Origin: Phreatobacter sp.
GTDB lineage: Bacteria > Pseudomonadota > Alphaproteobacteria > Rhizobiales > Phreatobacteraceae
Direction: 5' to 3'
NCBI RefSeq assembly: GCF_016793595.1
Contig: NZ_JAEULY010000002.1
Span: 1-64,000, forward strand
DNA length: 64,000 nucleotides
The position numbers were made by a program, and so were the translations under genes. The notes under the pieces are model-generated. The model was not told where the DNA came from. It ran no database searches and saw nothing but the letters and a program-made list of their open reading frames with translations. Shown here in pieces: positions 18,104 through 26,607 of this stretch; within the stretch, counting starts at the first letter, position 1; the number at the start of each line of letters is the position of its first letter.

Positions 18104-18610
18104 ATGGGCGTGGCCGTCTCGCTCGATCTCGAACGCCAGCGCGCCGAAGCCTGGGCGGCCGCAGCGGATGTCTGCGACCCCGAAGTGCCGGTCCTGACCA
18201 TCGCGGATCTCGGCGTGCTGCGCGACGTGCGCATCGAGAACGGCCGGGTCGAGGCGGTGATCACCCCGACCTATTCGGGCTGCCCGGCGATGAACCTGAT
18301 AGCGCTGAACGTCGAAGTCGCACTCGAGGAGGCAGGCTTCACCGACGTCAAGGTGACGACGGTGCTCTCGCCCGCCTGGACCACCGACTGGATGAGCGAG
18401 GAAGGCAAGCAGAAGCTCGCCGCCTTCGGCATCGCGCCGCCCAAGGGCAAGGCGGGCCGACGGGCGCTGTTCGGCGAGGAGGTCGTCGCCTGCCCGCGCT
18501 GCGGCTCGGCCGATACGCAGAAAGTCTCGGAATTCGGCTCTACCGCCTGCAAGGCACACTGGCGCTGCCGGGCCTGCGCCGAGCCTTTCGACTATTTCAA
18601 GTGCATCTGA
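18104..18610 (+). CDS. paaD: PaaD, Fe-S cluster maturation protein for the Paa epoxidase
   Basis: A 168-residue protein with an N-terminal DUF59/MIP18-type domain (CDPEVPVLTIADLG, PTYSGCPAM) and a C-terminal four-cysteine zinc- or iron-binding knuckle (CPRCGS and CRAC). PaaD is needed in vivo for epoxidase activity and is thought to help assemble the PaaE iron-sulfur cluster. Its frame stays open upstream into paaC, but the ATG at 18104 is the right start by homology. Confidence 0.95.
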   Translation: MGVAVSLDLERQRAEAWAAAADVCDPEVPVLTIADLGVLRDVRIENGRVEAVITPTYSGCPAMNLIALNVEVALEEAGFTDVKVTTVLSPAWTTDWMSEEGKQKLAAFGIAPPKGKAGRRALFGEEVVACPRCGSADTQKVSEFGSTACKAHWRCRACAEPFDYFKCI

Positions 18611-18632
18611 GCCGGCACTGCAGAGAGGCCCT

Positions 18633-19715
18633 ATGACCCCTCATTTCAACACACTCACCGTCAGCGACATCCGCCGCGAGACACAGGACACGGTGTCCAT
18701 CGCCTTCGCCGTGCCGGAGCCGTTGAAGGACGCCTATCGTTTCGAACACGGCCAGTATCTGACGCTGCGCGCGACGCTTGGCGGCGAGGATGTCAGGCGT
18801 TCCTATTCGATCTGCACCGGCATCGACGACGGCGACCTGCGCGTGGCCGTGAAGCAGGTTGAGGGCGGAGCCTTCTCGCGCTTCGCCAATGCGCTGCTGA
18901 AGGTCGGCGACCCCATCGAGGTGATGACGCCGATGGGCCGCTTCACCGCGCCGCTGGGCGGGGAGCGCAAGTCCTACCTCGCCATTGCCTGCGGCTCCGG
19001 CATCACGCCTGTCATGTCGATCATCCGCACGGTGCTGGCGCGCGAGCCGAACAGCCGGGTGACGCTGATCTATGGCAATCGCGACGCCGCGTCGGTGATC
19101 TTCCGCACGCAGTTGGAGGATCTGAAGGACAGTTTCATGGGGCGGCTGTCGGTGCATCACGTTCTCTCGCGCGAAGCTTCCGATTTCGCCGTGTCGCATG
19201 GCCGGATCGACGGCGAGAAGATCGAGACGCTGACGCGCCACCTGCCGCGCAACGCGGCGGGTGCTTTGGCCGACCACGCCTTCCTCTGCGGGCCGCAGGC
19301 GATGACCGAGGAGGCGAAGGCGACGCTCGTGCGCCTCGGCATGGCACCTGACAGCATCCATTTCGAGCTGTTCGCCACCGAGGGCGCGCCGCGCAGGCCC
19401 GCGCCCGCCCGCAAGCCCGACCTGCCGAACGGCCTGCCGCTGTCGATCCGGCTCGACGGTGCGCTGCATTCCATCGCCATGGACCCGACCGAGACGGTGG
19501 TCGAGGCTGCGCTGCGCCACGGCCTCGACCTGCCCTATTCGTGCAAGGGCGGCATGTGCTGCACCTGCCGGGCAAAGCTCACCGCCGGCGATGTCGCCAT
19601 GGACCAGAACTTTTCGCTGGAGCCGTGGGAGATCGAGCAAGGCTTCGTGCTCACCTGCCAGTCGCGGCCGGTGGCGGGGACCGAGAAGGTCAGCGTCGAT
19701 TTCGACTATGCGTGA
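18633..19715 (+). CDS. paaE: Phenylacetyl-CoA epoxidase reductase PaaE
   Basis: A 360-residue NAD(P)H-dependent reductase that passes electrons to PaaA. The ferredoxin-reductase FAD domain (RSYSICTG) and NAD domain (GSGITPVMSI) come first. A plant-type 2Fe-2S domain follows with SCKGGMCCTCRAKL and the distal Cys in VLTCQS. It is last in the paaABCDE operon. Its final 10 bases overlap the end of the convergent desaturase gene. Confidence 0.96.
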   Translation: MTPHFNTLTVSDIRRETQDTVSIAFAVPEPLKDAYRFEHGQYLTLRATLGGEDVRRSYSICTGIDDGDLRVAVKQVEGGAFSRFANALLKVGDPIEVMTPMGRFTAPLGGERKSYLAIACGSGITPVMSIIRTVLAREPNSRVTLIYGNRDAASVIFRTQLEDLKDSFMGRLSVHHVLSREASDFAVSHGRIDGEKIETLTRHLPRNAAGALADHAFLCGPQAMTEEAKATLVRLGMAPDSIHFELFATEGAPRRPAPARKPDLPNGLPLSIRLDGALHSIAMDPTETVVEAALRHGLDLPYSCKGGMCCTCRAKLTAGDVAMDQNFSLEPWEIEQGFVLTCQSRPVAGTEKVSVDFDYA

Positions 19716-20707
19716 GACGGTTTGCCGTCTTCGGGCCTGACCGTGCGCGTCCAGAGCGAGTGCTTCGGGTCGGTGATGAACTCGACCAGCAGCTTCGTCC
19801 ACGAGGTGTGGCTCGGCAGGGTCAGGTAGAATTCCGGCGCGAGGCGGGTGACCTCCGGCAGGCGGTTCCACGGGATCGACGGGAAGTCGTGGTGCTCGTT
19901 GTGGTAGCCGATGTTCAGCGCGATGCCGTTGAGCGGACCATAGTAGTTGGCCGTGTCGTGCTGCTCGTCCCCGGTGAAATGCTCCTGCACCCAGCGCGCG
20001 CCGAGCGGATGCAGGCTGATGGCGAACCAGAACGAAGCGAAGAGGTAGAGCACCGCGTTCCAGCCGGCGAGCCAGCCGATGAGGGCGGCGGCGCCGAAAT
20101 TCACGACATAGTTCGCGGCGGTCCAGGCATCGAAGGTGGCGACGCCGCGCACGCGCGTCACGCGCAGCACCTGAAAGACCGGGAAGAACAGGAACCACAG
20201 CGCCTTGCGCCAGGTGGAATGGCCGACGAGGCGGGCTTCCCATTCGTGGGGAATGTCGGTGTCGCCGTCCATCTCGCCGAGATGCGAGTGGTGAGCGAGG
20301 TGGCAGGCGCGGAAGCCCATGCCGCCGGGCAGCACCTGCGGCACGTCGGCCAGCAGCAGCAGGACGCGGTTGGCGAAGCGGTTGCGGAAGATCAGGTTGT
20401 GGGTGGCGTCGTGGACGACGACGTAGAGCGCATGGTTGAGGAAGGCGCCGAAACCATAGGCGACGATCAGCGCGAGCCACCACCAGGAAGGGCCGGCCCA
20501 GCCAAAAGCGATGGCGACGGCGAGCTGGATGCCGACATAGGCCGCGGTGATCGCGGCGGTCCACGGATTGCGGCCGATGAGCTGGCGGATTTCCGGATGG
20601 ACCTTGAGGATGGCCTTGGCGCGCGTCGAGTGCGTCTCGCCGAGGGCGGGGACGAAGGTCTCCTCCCGGTCGACGTCGAACTCCACGGCCTGCGGAATGG
20701 TCGTCAT
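19706..20707 (-). CDS. Membrane fatty-acid desaturase, dihydroceramide desaturase (DES1)-like
   Basis: A 333-residue membrane di-iron desaturase. All three histidine boxes are present: HDATH, HLAHH and HNEHH. The C-terminal half (SLHPLGARWVQEHF, YYGPLNGIALNIGYHNEHHD) closely follows eukaryotic sphingolipid delta-4 desaturase (DEGS1), down to the spacing of SIP, APEF and LPSHTSW blocks. Four or more membrane helices are evident. The substrate may be a sphingolipid-like or long-chain amide lipid, but that is inferred from the family. It sits between two halves of the paa locus and converges on paaE. Confidence 0.88.
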   Translation of the reverse strand: MTTIPQAVEFDVDREETFVPALGETHSTRAKAILKVHPEIRQLIGRNPWTAAITAAYVGIQLAVAIAFGWAGPSWWWLALIVAYGFGAFLNHALYVVVHDATHNLIFRNRFANRVLLLLADVPQVLPGGMGFRACHLAHHSHLGEMDGDTDIPHEWEARLVGHSTWRKALWFLFFPVFQVLRVTRVRGVATFDAWTAANYVVNFGAAALIGWLAGWNAVLYLFASFWFAISLHPLGARWVQEHFTGDEQHDTANYYGPLNGIALNIGYHNEHHDFPSIPWNRLPEVTRLAPEFYLTLPSHTSWTKLLVEFITDPKHSLWTRTVRPEDGKPSHA

Positions 20708-20865
20708 GCCTTCCCGTCCCTGATCGGCCCCAGCGCTGTTGCGGCGCGATAGGGTGCTGACCGAATGCCCGACCCGGCGAGGTCGGTCAAGGACGGCAGG
20801 CGCGGCCGGACTTCACGAATTGTACGTTTGGAAGGGCTCGAAAGTGAATTTCGGCTGCTTGCGGC

Positions 20866-21483
20866 CTATTCGGCAGCGACCCTTTGCGCGGCCTGCGTCA
20901 CGTCGCGGGCGCCGGCGAGGATCAGGTTCGTGGCAAGGTCCGCATAGGCTTCGCGCGACATGGAGCCGCCGGGGCGGAACCACATATAGTGCCAGTTGAG
21001 CATGCCGAAGAGCGACATGGTCACGGGCTTGAGGAACGGCGAATCGCCGAGCGCCGGCACGGCATGGACCAATGCCTCGGAGAAGATGCCGACGAGTTGG
21101 CGCTCCACGGCCTTCAGTTCCGTCTGCGATTCCTCCGGCAGGCGGGACAGCTCGTTGACCTGAATCTTGTGGAGCGCGTCGGCGTCCCGGTAGGCCTCCA
21201 GCAAGGCATGGACGATGGCGCGCAGGCGGCCGGCCTGATCCGACTTTCGCACCGCCGCCTCGACCGTCTCCAGGAGATCGGCGAGGTGGCGGCGGATGAT
21301 ATCGACAAGGAGCTGCTCCTTGTTCGGATAATAGTGATAGATCAGCGCCTTGGAGACATTGCAGGCGGCCGCGATGTCGTTGATCGAGGTGCGGTCGTAG
21401 CCCTGCCGCGCGAAGAGATCGGCGCAGGCATGCAGCAGCAGCCGGCGCTTCTCGTCATAGTCGGCGGCGCGGGGACGGGCCAC
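20866..21483 (-). CDS. TetR-family repressor in the paaGIK operon
   Basis: A 205-residue TetR regulator with the N-terminal helix-turn-helix TSINDIAAACNVSKALIYHYYPNKEQLL. It starts 4 bp after the paaK stop, so it is the last gene of the paaG-paaI-paaK operon. By position it resembles the TetR-type PaaR regulators that respond to phenylacetyl-CoA in some other bacteria. A palindrome ahead of paaG is a candidate operator. Having both PaaX and a TetR regulator in one paa locus suggests split control. Confidence 0.87.
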   Translation of the reverse strand: MARPRAADYDEKRRLLLHACADLFARQGYDRTSINDIAAACNVSKALIYHYYPNKEQLLVDIIRRHLADLLETVEAAVRKSDQAGRLRAIVHALLEAYRDADALHKIQVNELSRLPEESQTELKAVERQLVGIFSEALVHAVPALGDSPFLKPVTMSLFGMLNWHYMWFRPGGSMSREAYADLATNLILAGARDVTQAAQRVAAE

Positions 21484-21487
21484 GGCG

Positions 21488-22795
21488 TCAGTCCCTCGGC
21501 CGGTTGTCGACGACGCGGCGCGCCTTGCCGCCGGAACGCTCCAGCGCCCCGGCCGCCAGAACGCTGACCGTGCAGGAGACGCCGATCGTGTCCTTGACCT
21601 GCTGGCAGAGGCGGTCGCCAGCGCGGCGGGCCTCGCCCTCGGCGCAGTCAGGACGGGCCTCGACGCGAATGTCCATCGTGTCGAGGCGGCCCTCGCGGGC
21701 GAGCACGACGAGATAGTGCGCCGAGAGCTCGGGCAGGGTGAGGATTTTCTCCTCGATCTGGGTCGGGAAGACGTTGACGCCGCGCACGATCATCATGTCG
21801 TCGGAACGGCCGGTGACCTTCTCCATCCGCCGCATCGAACGGGCGGTGCCGGGCAAGAGCCGGGTCAGGTCGCGCGTGCGGTAGCGGATGATCGGCATGG
21901 CTTCCTTGGTCAGCGAGGTGAAGACCAGTTCGCCCTTCTCGCCATCGGGCAGCACGCGGCCTGTCGCGGGGTCTATCACTTCGGGGAAGAAATGGTCCTC
22001 CCAGATATGCAGGCCGTCCTTGGTCTCCACGCATTCGTTGGCGACGCCGGGGCCGATCACTTCCGACAGGCCGTAGATGTCGACGGCGTCCATGGCGAAG
22101 GCGTCCTCGATCTCCGCGCGCATCGAATTGGTCCAGGGCTCGGCGCCAAAAATGCCGATCTTGAGGGCGGTCGAACGCGGATCGACGCCGATGCGCCGGA
22201 ACTCGTCGAGGATGGCCAGCATGTAGCTCGGCGTCACCATGATGATGTCCGGCTCGAAGTCCTGGATGAGCTGGACCTGTCTCTCTGTCATGCCGCCGGA
22301 GACCGGGATCACCATGCAGCCGAGCTGCTCCGCGCCGTAATGGGCGCCCAGGCCCCCGGTGAACAGGCCGTAGCCGTAGGAGATGTGGATCTTCATGCCG
22401 GGCCGGCCGCCCGCCGCGCGGATCGAGCGTGCGACCACCGAGGACCAGGTGTCGATATCCCTCTGGGTGTAGCCGACGACGGTCGGCTTGCCGGTGGTGC
22501 CGGAGGAGGCGTGGACGCGGACGACCCTGTCCTGCGACACGGCGAACATGCCGAAGGGGTAGTTGTCGCGGAGGTCCGCCTTGGTCGTGAAGGGGAATTT
22601 CCCGAGGTCTTCGAGACGCTGGAAATCGGACGGATGGACGCCAGCCGCGTCGAACTTTGCCCGATAGGCCGGCACGTTGTCGTAGGCGTGGCGGAGCGTC
22701 CAGCGCAGGCGTTCGGTCTGGAGTGCGGCGATCTCGTCGCGGGAAGCGACCTCAATCGGGTCGACGAGCGGCTGGTAGCGGGTCCTGTCGAGCAT
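21488..22795 (-). CDS. paaK: Phenylacetate-CoA ligase
   Basis: A 435-residue AMP-forming ligase that activates phenylacetate to phenylacetyl-CoA. The ATP loop HASSGTTGKPTVVGYT, the YGLSEVIGPGVANEC block and the C-terminal YRTRDLTRLLPG and TGRSDDMMIVRGVNVFPTQ motifs are present. The start at 22795 (MLDRTRYQPL) follows a GGAGG site five bases upstream; the frame is open further upstream without homology. Confidence 0.96.
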   Translation of the reverse strand: MLDRTRYQPLVDPIEVASRDEIAALQTERLRWTLRHAYDNVPAYRAKFDAAGVHPSDFQRLEDLGKFPFTTKADLRDNYPFGMFAVSQDRVVRVHASSGTTGKPTVVGYTQRDIDTWSSVVARSIRAAGGRPGMKIHISYGYGLFTGGLGAHYGAEQLGCMVIPVSGGMTERQVQLIQDFEPDIIMVTPSYMLAILDEFRRIGVDPRSTALKIGIFGAEPWTNSMRAEIEDAFAMDAVDIYGLSEVIGPGVANECVETKDGLHIWEDHFFPEVIDPATGRVLPDGEKGELVFTSLTKEAMPIIRYRTRDLTRLLPGTARSMRRMEKVTGRSDDMMIVRGVNVFPTQIEEKILTLPELSAHYLVVLAREGRLDTMDIRVEARPDCAEGEARRAGDRLCQQVKDTIGVSCTVSVLAAGALERSGGKARRVVDNRPRD

Positions 22796-22811
22796 GATTG
22801 CCTCCGGGGGG

Positions 22812-23288
22812 TCAGAGGGCGGGGTGATCGGGCGCGATCGCGCCGCCGAGCGTGCGCGAATGGCCACGGAAGACAGCGATGGTCTCGCCGGCCTGATTGG
22901 TGACGGTGACGTCGGTGATACCCGAGCGGCCCTGCCGGTTGATCTCGCGCGCGGTGGCGGTGAGCACGTCGCCGAGCTTGCCGGGGCTGAGGAAGGTCAC
23001 GGCGCAATGCTGCGCCACCGTCTTGGTGTTGTGGCTGTTGCAGGCGAAGGCGAAGGCGCTGTCGGCGAGGGTGAAGATGTAGCCCCCGTGGCACATGCCG
23101 TGGCCGTTGGTCATGGTCTTCACCACGGGCATGGTCAACGCCGCCGTGCCCGGGCCGGACTGGACGATGGTCATGCCGAGGGCCTGGCTGGCATTGTCGT
23201 CCGCCCACATGGCGGCCGAGGCGGCGCGGGCGACGGCGTGGTGGTCCACCGGTTTGCCAAAGGCGTCGTTCATGGCTTCGGTCGTCAT
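22812..23288 (-). CDS. paaI: Hotdog-fold acyl-CoA thioesterase PaaI
   Basis: A 158-residue hotdog thioesterase. The motif GMCHGGYIFTLADSAFAFACN is typical of PaaI, with the catalytic acid in LADSAF and NSHN later. It is thought to rescue CoA from dead-end thioesters of the pathway. The start overlaps the paaG stop (ATGA), showing translational coupling. A second ATG five codons on is possible. Confidence 0.95.
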   Translation of the reverse strand: MTTEAMNDAFGKPVDHHAVARAASAAMWADDNASQALGMTIVQSGPGTAALTMPVVKTMTNGHGMCHGGYIFTLADSAFAFACNSHNTKTVAQHCAVTFLSPGKLGDVLTATAREINRQGRSGITDVTVTNQAGETIAVFRGHSRTLGGAIAPDHPAL

Positions 23289-24082
23289 GGCCGGTCCCCG
23301 AAGACGGGCTTGCGCTTCTCCATGAAGGCGGAGACACCCTCCTCGTAGTCGCGGCCGCGGCCGAGGCGCCGCTGCTCGTCGCGCTCATAGTCGAGCTGGG
23401 CGTCGAGGCTCGCATCGGCGGCGTGTTCGAAGGCGCGCTTGATGGCGTCGAGACCGGTCGCCGAGGAAGTCCCGAAGCGGGCGCAGAGCGTCCGCGCCTC
23501 GGTGAGGAGGTCGGCGTCATCGACCACCTTCCAGACGAGGCCCCAGCTCTCCGCCACGTCGGCCTTGATGGTCTCGCCGGTCATCGCCCAGGCGCGGGCG
23601 CGGGCAGGTCCGATCAGACGTGGCAGCAGGGCGGTAGCGCCGGAATCCGGGACAAGTCCGATCTTCACGAAAGCCTGTCCGAAGCTCGCGGAGCGACCGG
23701 CCAGCGTCACGTCGGCGGCGAGCGCCAGCGACACGCCCGCGCCGGCGGCGATGCCGTTGACCGCGCAGACGACGGGGAAGGGCAGGGCGCGCAACTTGCG
23801 GATCAGCGGATTGTAGTTCTTCTCCAGCGTGTCGCCGAGATCGGGCGTGTCGCCCGCCTGCGGCTGTATCTCCGGATCGGCGAGATCCTGTCCCGCGCAG
23901 AAGCCGCGGCCCTGGCCGGTGATCAGAACGGCCCTGCAGGATTTGTCGGCCTCGGCCGCTTCGAGCGCGGCCCTGAGCGCGCGATGCATTGCGCCGGTGA
24001 AGGAGTTCAGCTTGTCCGGCCGGTTGAGCGTCAGGACGCGATAGCCATCCGCGACCTCGACGAGCACGCTCGTCTCGTCCAT
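23285..24082 (-). CDS. paaG: 2-(1,2-epoxy-1,2-dihydrophenyl)acetyl-CoA isomerase
   Basis: A 265-residue crotonase-fold isomerase that converts the ring epoxide into the oxepin-CoA. The oxyanion-hole regions GFCAGQDL and NGIAAGAGVSLALAAD and the acidic IGLVPDSG block match PaaG. The ATG at 24082 is preceded by GGAGG at five bases; an ATG 22 codons upstream is less likely. It is first gene of paaG-paaI-paaK-tetR. The next step, PaaZ, is not in this window. Confidence 0.94.
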   Translation of the reverse strand: MDETSVLVEVADGYRVLTLNRPDKLNSFTGAMHRALRAALEAAEADKSCRAVLITGQGRGFCAGQDLADPEIQPQAGDTPDLGDTLEKNYNPLIRKLRALPFPVVCAVNGIAAGAGVSLALAADVTLAGRSASFGQAFVKIGLVPDSGATALLPRLIGPARARAWAMTGETIKADVAESWGLVWKVVDDADLLTEARTLCARFGTSSATGLDAIKRAFEHAADASLDAQLDYERDEQRRLGRGRDYEEGVSAFMEKRKPVFGDRP

Positions 24083-24171
24083 TCTTGCCTCCAGCATTTC
24101 CTCGTGCCGATGCATTGTCCGGCGGGAGCCGGCCGCATCGTTTTTCATTCGGTCCGCCGTTTGACCACTTG

Positions 24172-24189
24172 ACTGACCGGGCGGTTGGT
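24172..24189. promoter_or_regulatory. Palindrome between paaG and the ABC importer, candidate TetR operator
   Basis: The 18-bp element ACTGACCG-GG-CGGTTGGT has arms matching at 6 of 8 positions, with a perfect ACCG/CGGT core. It lies in the 208-bp divergent region between paaG and the substrate-binding protein gene, next to an A/T-rich run (TTAATTAAATA). The position fits an operator for the TetR protein of the paaGIK operon controlling both directions. Confidence 0.5.
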
Positions 24190-24290
24190 TAATTAAATAC
24201 GCGGCAGCCGCGAGGTGTCAATCAGGGCCGGACGACAAGAGCACCTGAACCGCCCCGCGCAGGAAACGACGGTTTAATGGGAGGACTGCC

Positions 24291-25451
24291 ATGGCGGGTT
24301 GGACCCGACGTGTATTTGCCGGCGCGGCCGCTGCGGCGCTGATGGCCTTTGGCGCTTCGGCCGTACAGGCGCAAATCAAGATCGGCGCGGTGCTCTCGGT
24401 CACCGGCCCCGCCTCGTTCCTTGGCGACCCCTCGAAGAAGACCCTCGAAATCTATGTCGAGCAGATCAATGCGGCCGGTGGGATCAACGGCCAGCGCCTC
24501 CAGCTGATCATTTATGACGATGGCGGCGACGCCAATCAGGCGCGCACCTTCGCGACGCGTCTGATCGAGGACGACAAGATCGTCGCGATGGTCGGCGGCT
24601 CGACCACGGGCACGACCATGGCGATGATCCCGCTGTTCGAGGAAGCCCGCATCCCGTTCATCTCGCTCGGCGGCGCCATCCAGATCATCGATCCCGTGCG
24701 CGCCTACACGTTCAAGACGCCGCACACGGACCGCATGGCCTGCGAGAAGATCTTCCAGGATCTGCAGCGCCGGCGGCTGACCAATATCGCGATGATCTCG
24801 GGCACGGACGGCTTCGGCGCCTCCATGCACGACCAGTGCGTGGCGGTCGCGCCGCGCTACGGCGTGACCATCGCCCACACCGAGCGCTACGGCCCGCGCG
24901 ATTCCGACATGACGCCGCAGCTCACCAACATCCGCAACCGGCAGGGCGTGCAGGCGGTGGTCAATGCCGGGTTCGGGCAGGGGCCGGCCATTGTGACGCG
25001 CAACTATGCGCAGCTTCAGGTGCCGCATCCGCTCTACCAGAGCCACGGCGTCGCCTCCAAGCAGTTCATCGACCTCGCGGGCGATGCGGCGAACGGCGTG
25101 AGGCTGCCCGCTTCCGCGCTGCTGGTCGCCAGCATGCTGCCCGACAGCGATCCGCAGAAGTCGGTCGTCGTCAACTATGCCCGTACCTTCGAGCAGAAGA
25201 CCGGACAGCCGGTTTCGACCTTCGGCGGCCATGCCTATGACGGCCTGATGATCCTCGTCGAGGCGATCAAGAAGGCTGGCGCCGACCCCCGCAAGATCCG
25301 CGACGCCATCGAGGCGACGCGCGGCTTCATGGGCACGGCGGGCGTCGTCAACATGAGCGCCACCGACCATATGGGTCTCGACCTCACGGCGTTCCGGATG
25401 CTGGAAATCCGCAACCGCGACTGGACCATCGTCCCGGAAGGCGGAAGCTGA
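24291..25451 (+). CDS. Liv-type ABC transporter substrate-binding protein (paa island)
   Basis: A 386-residue periplasmic binding protein of the branched-chain amino acid / amide family. The signal peptide spans about residues 1-26, with basic TRR, a hydrophobic core and cleavage after VQA. The mature part starts QIKIGAVLSVTGPASFLGDP, and GGSTTGTTMAMIP and YDGLMILVEAIKKAGADP follow. It is divergent from paaG. This placement suggests it binds phenylacetate or a related aromatic acid rather than leucine, but that is inference. Confidence 0.9.
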   Translation: MAGWTRRVFAGAAAAALMAFGASAVQAQIKIGAVLSVTGPASFLGDPSKKTLEIYVEQINAAGGINGQRLQLIIYDDGGDANQARTFATRLIEDDKIVAMVGGSTTGTTMAMIPLFEEARIPFISLGGAIQIIDPVRAYTFKTPHTDRMACEKIFQDLQRRRLTNIAMISGTDGFGASMHDQCVAVAPRYGVTIAHTERYGPRDSDMTPQLTNIRNRQGVQAVVNAGFGQGPAIVTRNYAQLQVPHPLYQSHGVASKQFIDLAGDAANGVRLPASALLVASMLPDSDPQKSVVVNYARTFEQKTGQPVSTFGGHAYDGLMILVEAIKKAGADPRKIRDAIEATRGFMGTAGVVNMSATDHMGLDLTAFRMLEIRNRDWTIVPEGGS

Positions 25452-25535
25452 GGCGGGCAGTCGGGTTTGGGTAGCCGGCAGTCGCCAAGGATCGGCTGTC
25501 GGCTACGGTGGATCTGAGCGCCTGCACGGGGCGAG

Positions 25536-25582
25536 TGCGTCCTTCGAGGCCCGCCCTGTCAGGCTCGCACCTCAGGGCGAGG
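25536..25582 (+). repeat. Intergenic palindromic repeat, copy 1
   Basis: Starts TGCGTCCTTCGAGGC and ends CACCTCAGGGCGAGG. It is an inverted relative of the copy at 25660-25700. Elements of the type CTCATCC-GAGG ... CCTCGAAGGACG are dispersed in Hyphomicrobiales genomes (recalled, not checked here). Confidence 0.6.
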
Positions 25583-25659
25583 TGGGCCGCGAACTGCATT
25601 CCGGTGGACGATGCACGGCGGCCAGAAATCCGCCGTGCTCAATGCCAAACGCCACCTTG

Positions 25660-25700
25660 CTCATCCCGAGGTGCAAGCGAGGCAAGCCTCGAAGGACGCA
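25660..25700 (-). repeat. Intergenic palindromic repeat, copy 2 (inverted)
   Basis: Reads CTCATCCCGAGGTGC, then AAGCGAGGCAAGC, then CTCGAAGGACGCA. Its reverse complement aligns with the copy at 25536-25582 at both ends and differs in the middle. The two copies face each other across 77 bp inside the 282-bp gap between the binding-protein gene and the first permease gene. Confidence 0.6.
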
Positions 25701-25733
25701 ATTCCCCTGATGTCGAAGCCCCAAGACTGATCG

Positions 25734-26606
25734 ATGGCTGAGTTCCTCCAGTTCGCCTTTTCGGGGCTGACCGTCGGCGCGGTCTATGCGCTGGTCGCGC
25801 TTGGCTTCACGCTGATCTACAACGCCTCGGACGTCATCAATTTCGCGCAGGGCGAGTTCGTCATGCTGGGCGGCATGGCGACGGTGTTCCTGTCGCTGGC
25901 CGGCGTGCCGGTGCCGCTCGCCGCGCTCATCGCGGTTGCGGCGACGACGGTGGTCGGGCTCGGTCTCTACAAGCTCGCCATCGACCCCGCGCGCGGCGCC
26001 TCGGCCGTCACCTTGATCATCATCACGATCGGCGCCTCGATCTTTCTGCGCGGCGTCGCGTCCATCGTCTTCGACAAGCGCTTTCATTCCCTGCCGCACT
26101 GGTTCGGCGACCGGCCGCTGACGGTCGCGGGTGCGTCCGTGCTGCCGCAGAGCCTCGTGGTGCTGGCGGGCGCGCTGGTCGTCGTGGTGCTGCTCTGGGC
26201 CTTCTTCGAGCGCACGCTGTTCGGCAAGGCGGTGCTCGCCACCGCCGCCAACCGCGTGGCGGCGAAGCTTTCGGGGATCGATACCGGCTTTGTCGTCGGC
26301 TTTTCCTTCGCCGTTTCCGCGGCCATCGGCGCGGTCGCCGGCGTTCTGGTGACGCCGATCACGCTGACGAGCTTCGATGTCGGCACGCTGCTGGCGCTGA
26401 AGGGGTTTGCCGCGGCCATGCTCGGCGGCATGGGCCACCCGGTCGGGGCGGTGGTCGGCGGCCTCGTCGTCGGGCTGCTGGAAGCCTTCGGCGCCGGCTA
26501 CATCTCCTCGCAATACAAGGACGCCATGGCCTTCATCGTCATTCTTGCCGTGCTCTTCGCCATGCCCAACGGGCTGTTCGGCCGCACACGCATCGAGCGG
26601 GTCTGA
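25734..26606 (+). CDS. Liv-type ABC transporter permease (LivH family)
   Basis: A 290-residue inner-membrane permease with about eight helices and the family marks GLTVGAVYALVALGFTLIYN and NFAQGEFVMLGGM. It is the first of four closely packed genes completing the importer: permease, permease, ATPase, ATPase. A repeat-bearing gap of 282 bp separates it from its binding-protein gene. Confidence 0.93.
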   Translation: MAEFLQFAFSGLTVGAVYALVALGFTLIYNASDVINFAQGEFVMLGGMATVFLSLAGVPVPLAALIAVAATTVVGLGLYKLAIDPARGASAVTLIIITIGASIFLRGVASIVFDKRFHSLPHWFGDRPLTVAGASVLPQSLVVLAGALVVVVLLWAFFERTLFGKAVLATAANRVAAKLSGIDTGFVVGFSFAVSAAIGAVAGVLVTPITLTSFDVGTLLALKGFAAAMLGGMGHPVGAVVGGLVVGLLEAFGAGYISSQYKDAMAFIVILAVLFAMPNGLFGRTRIERV

Positions 26607-26607
26607 C

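Noticed and set aside
25452..25733. A small gene (about 77 codons) in the gap between the importer binding-protein and permease genes
   Set aside because: The frame runs straight through two palindromic repeats, lacks a ribosome binding site and has no recognisable sequence.
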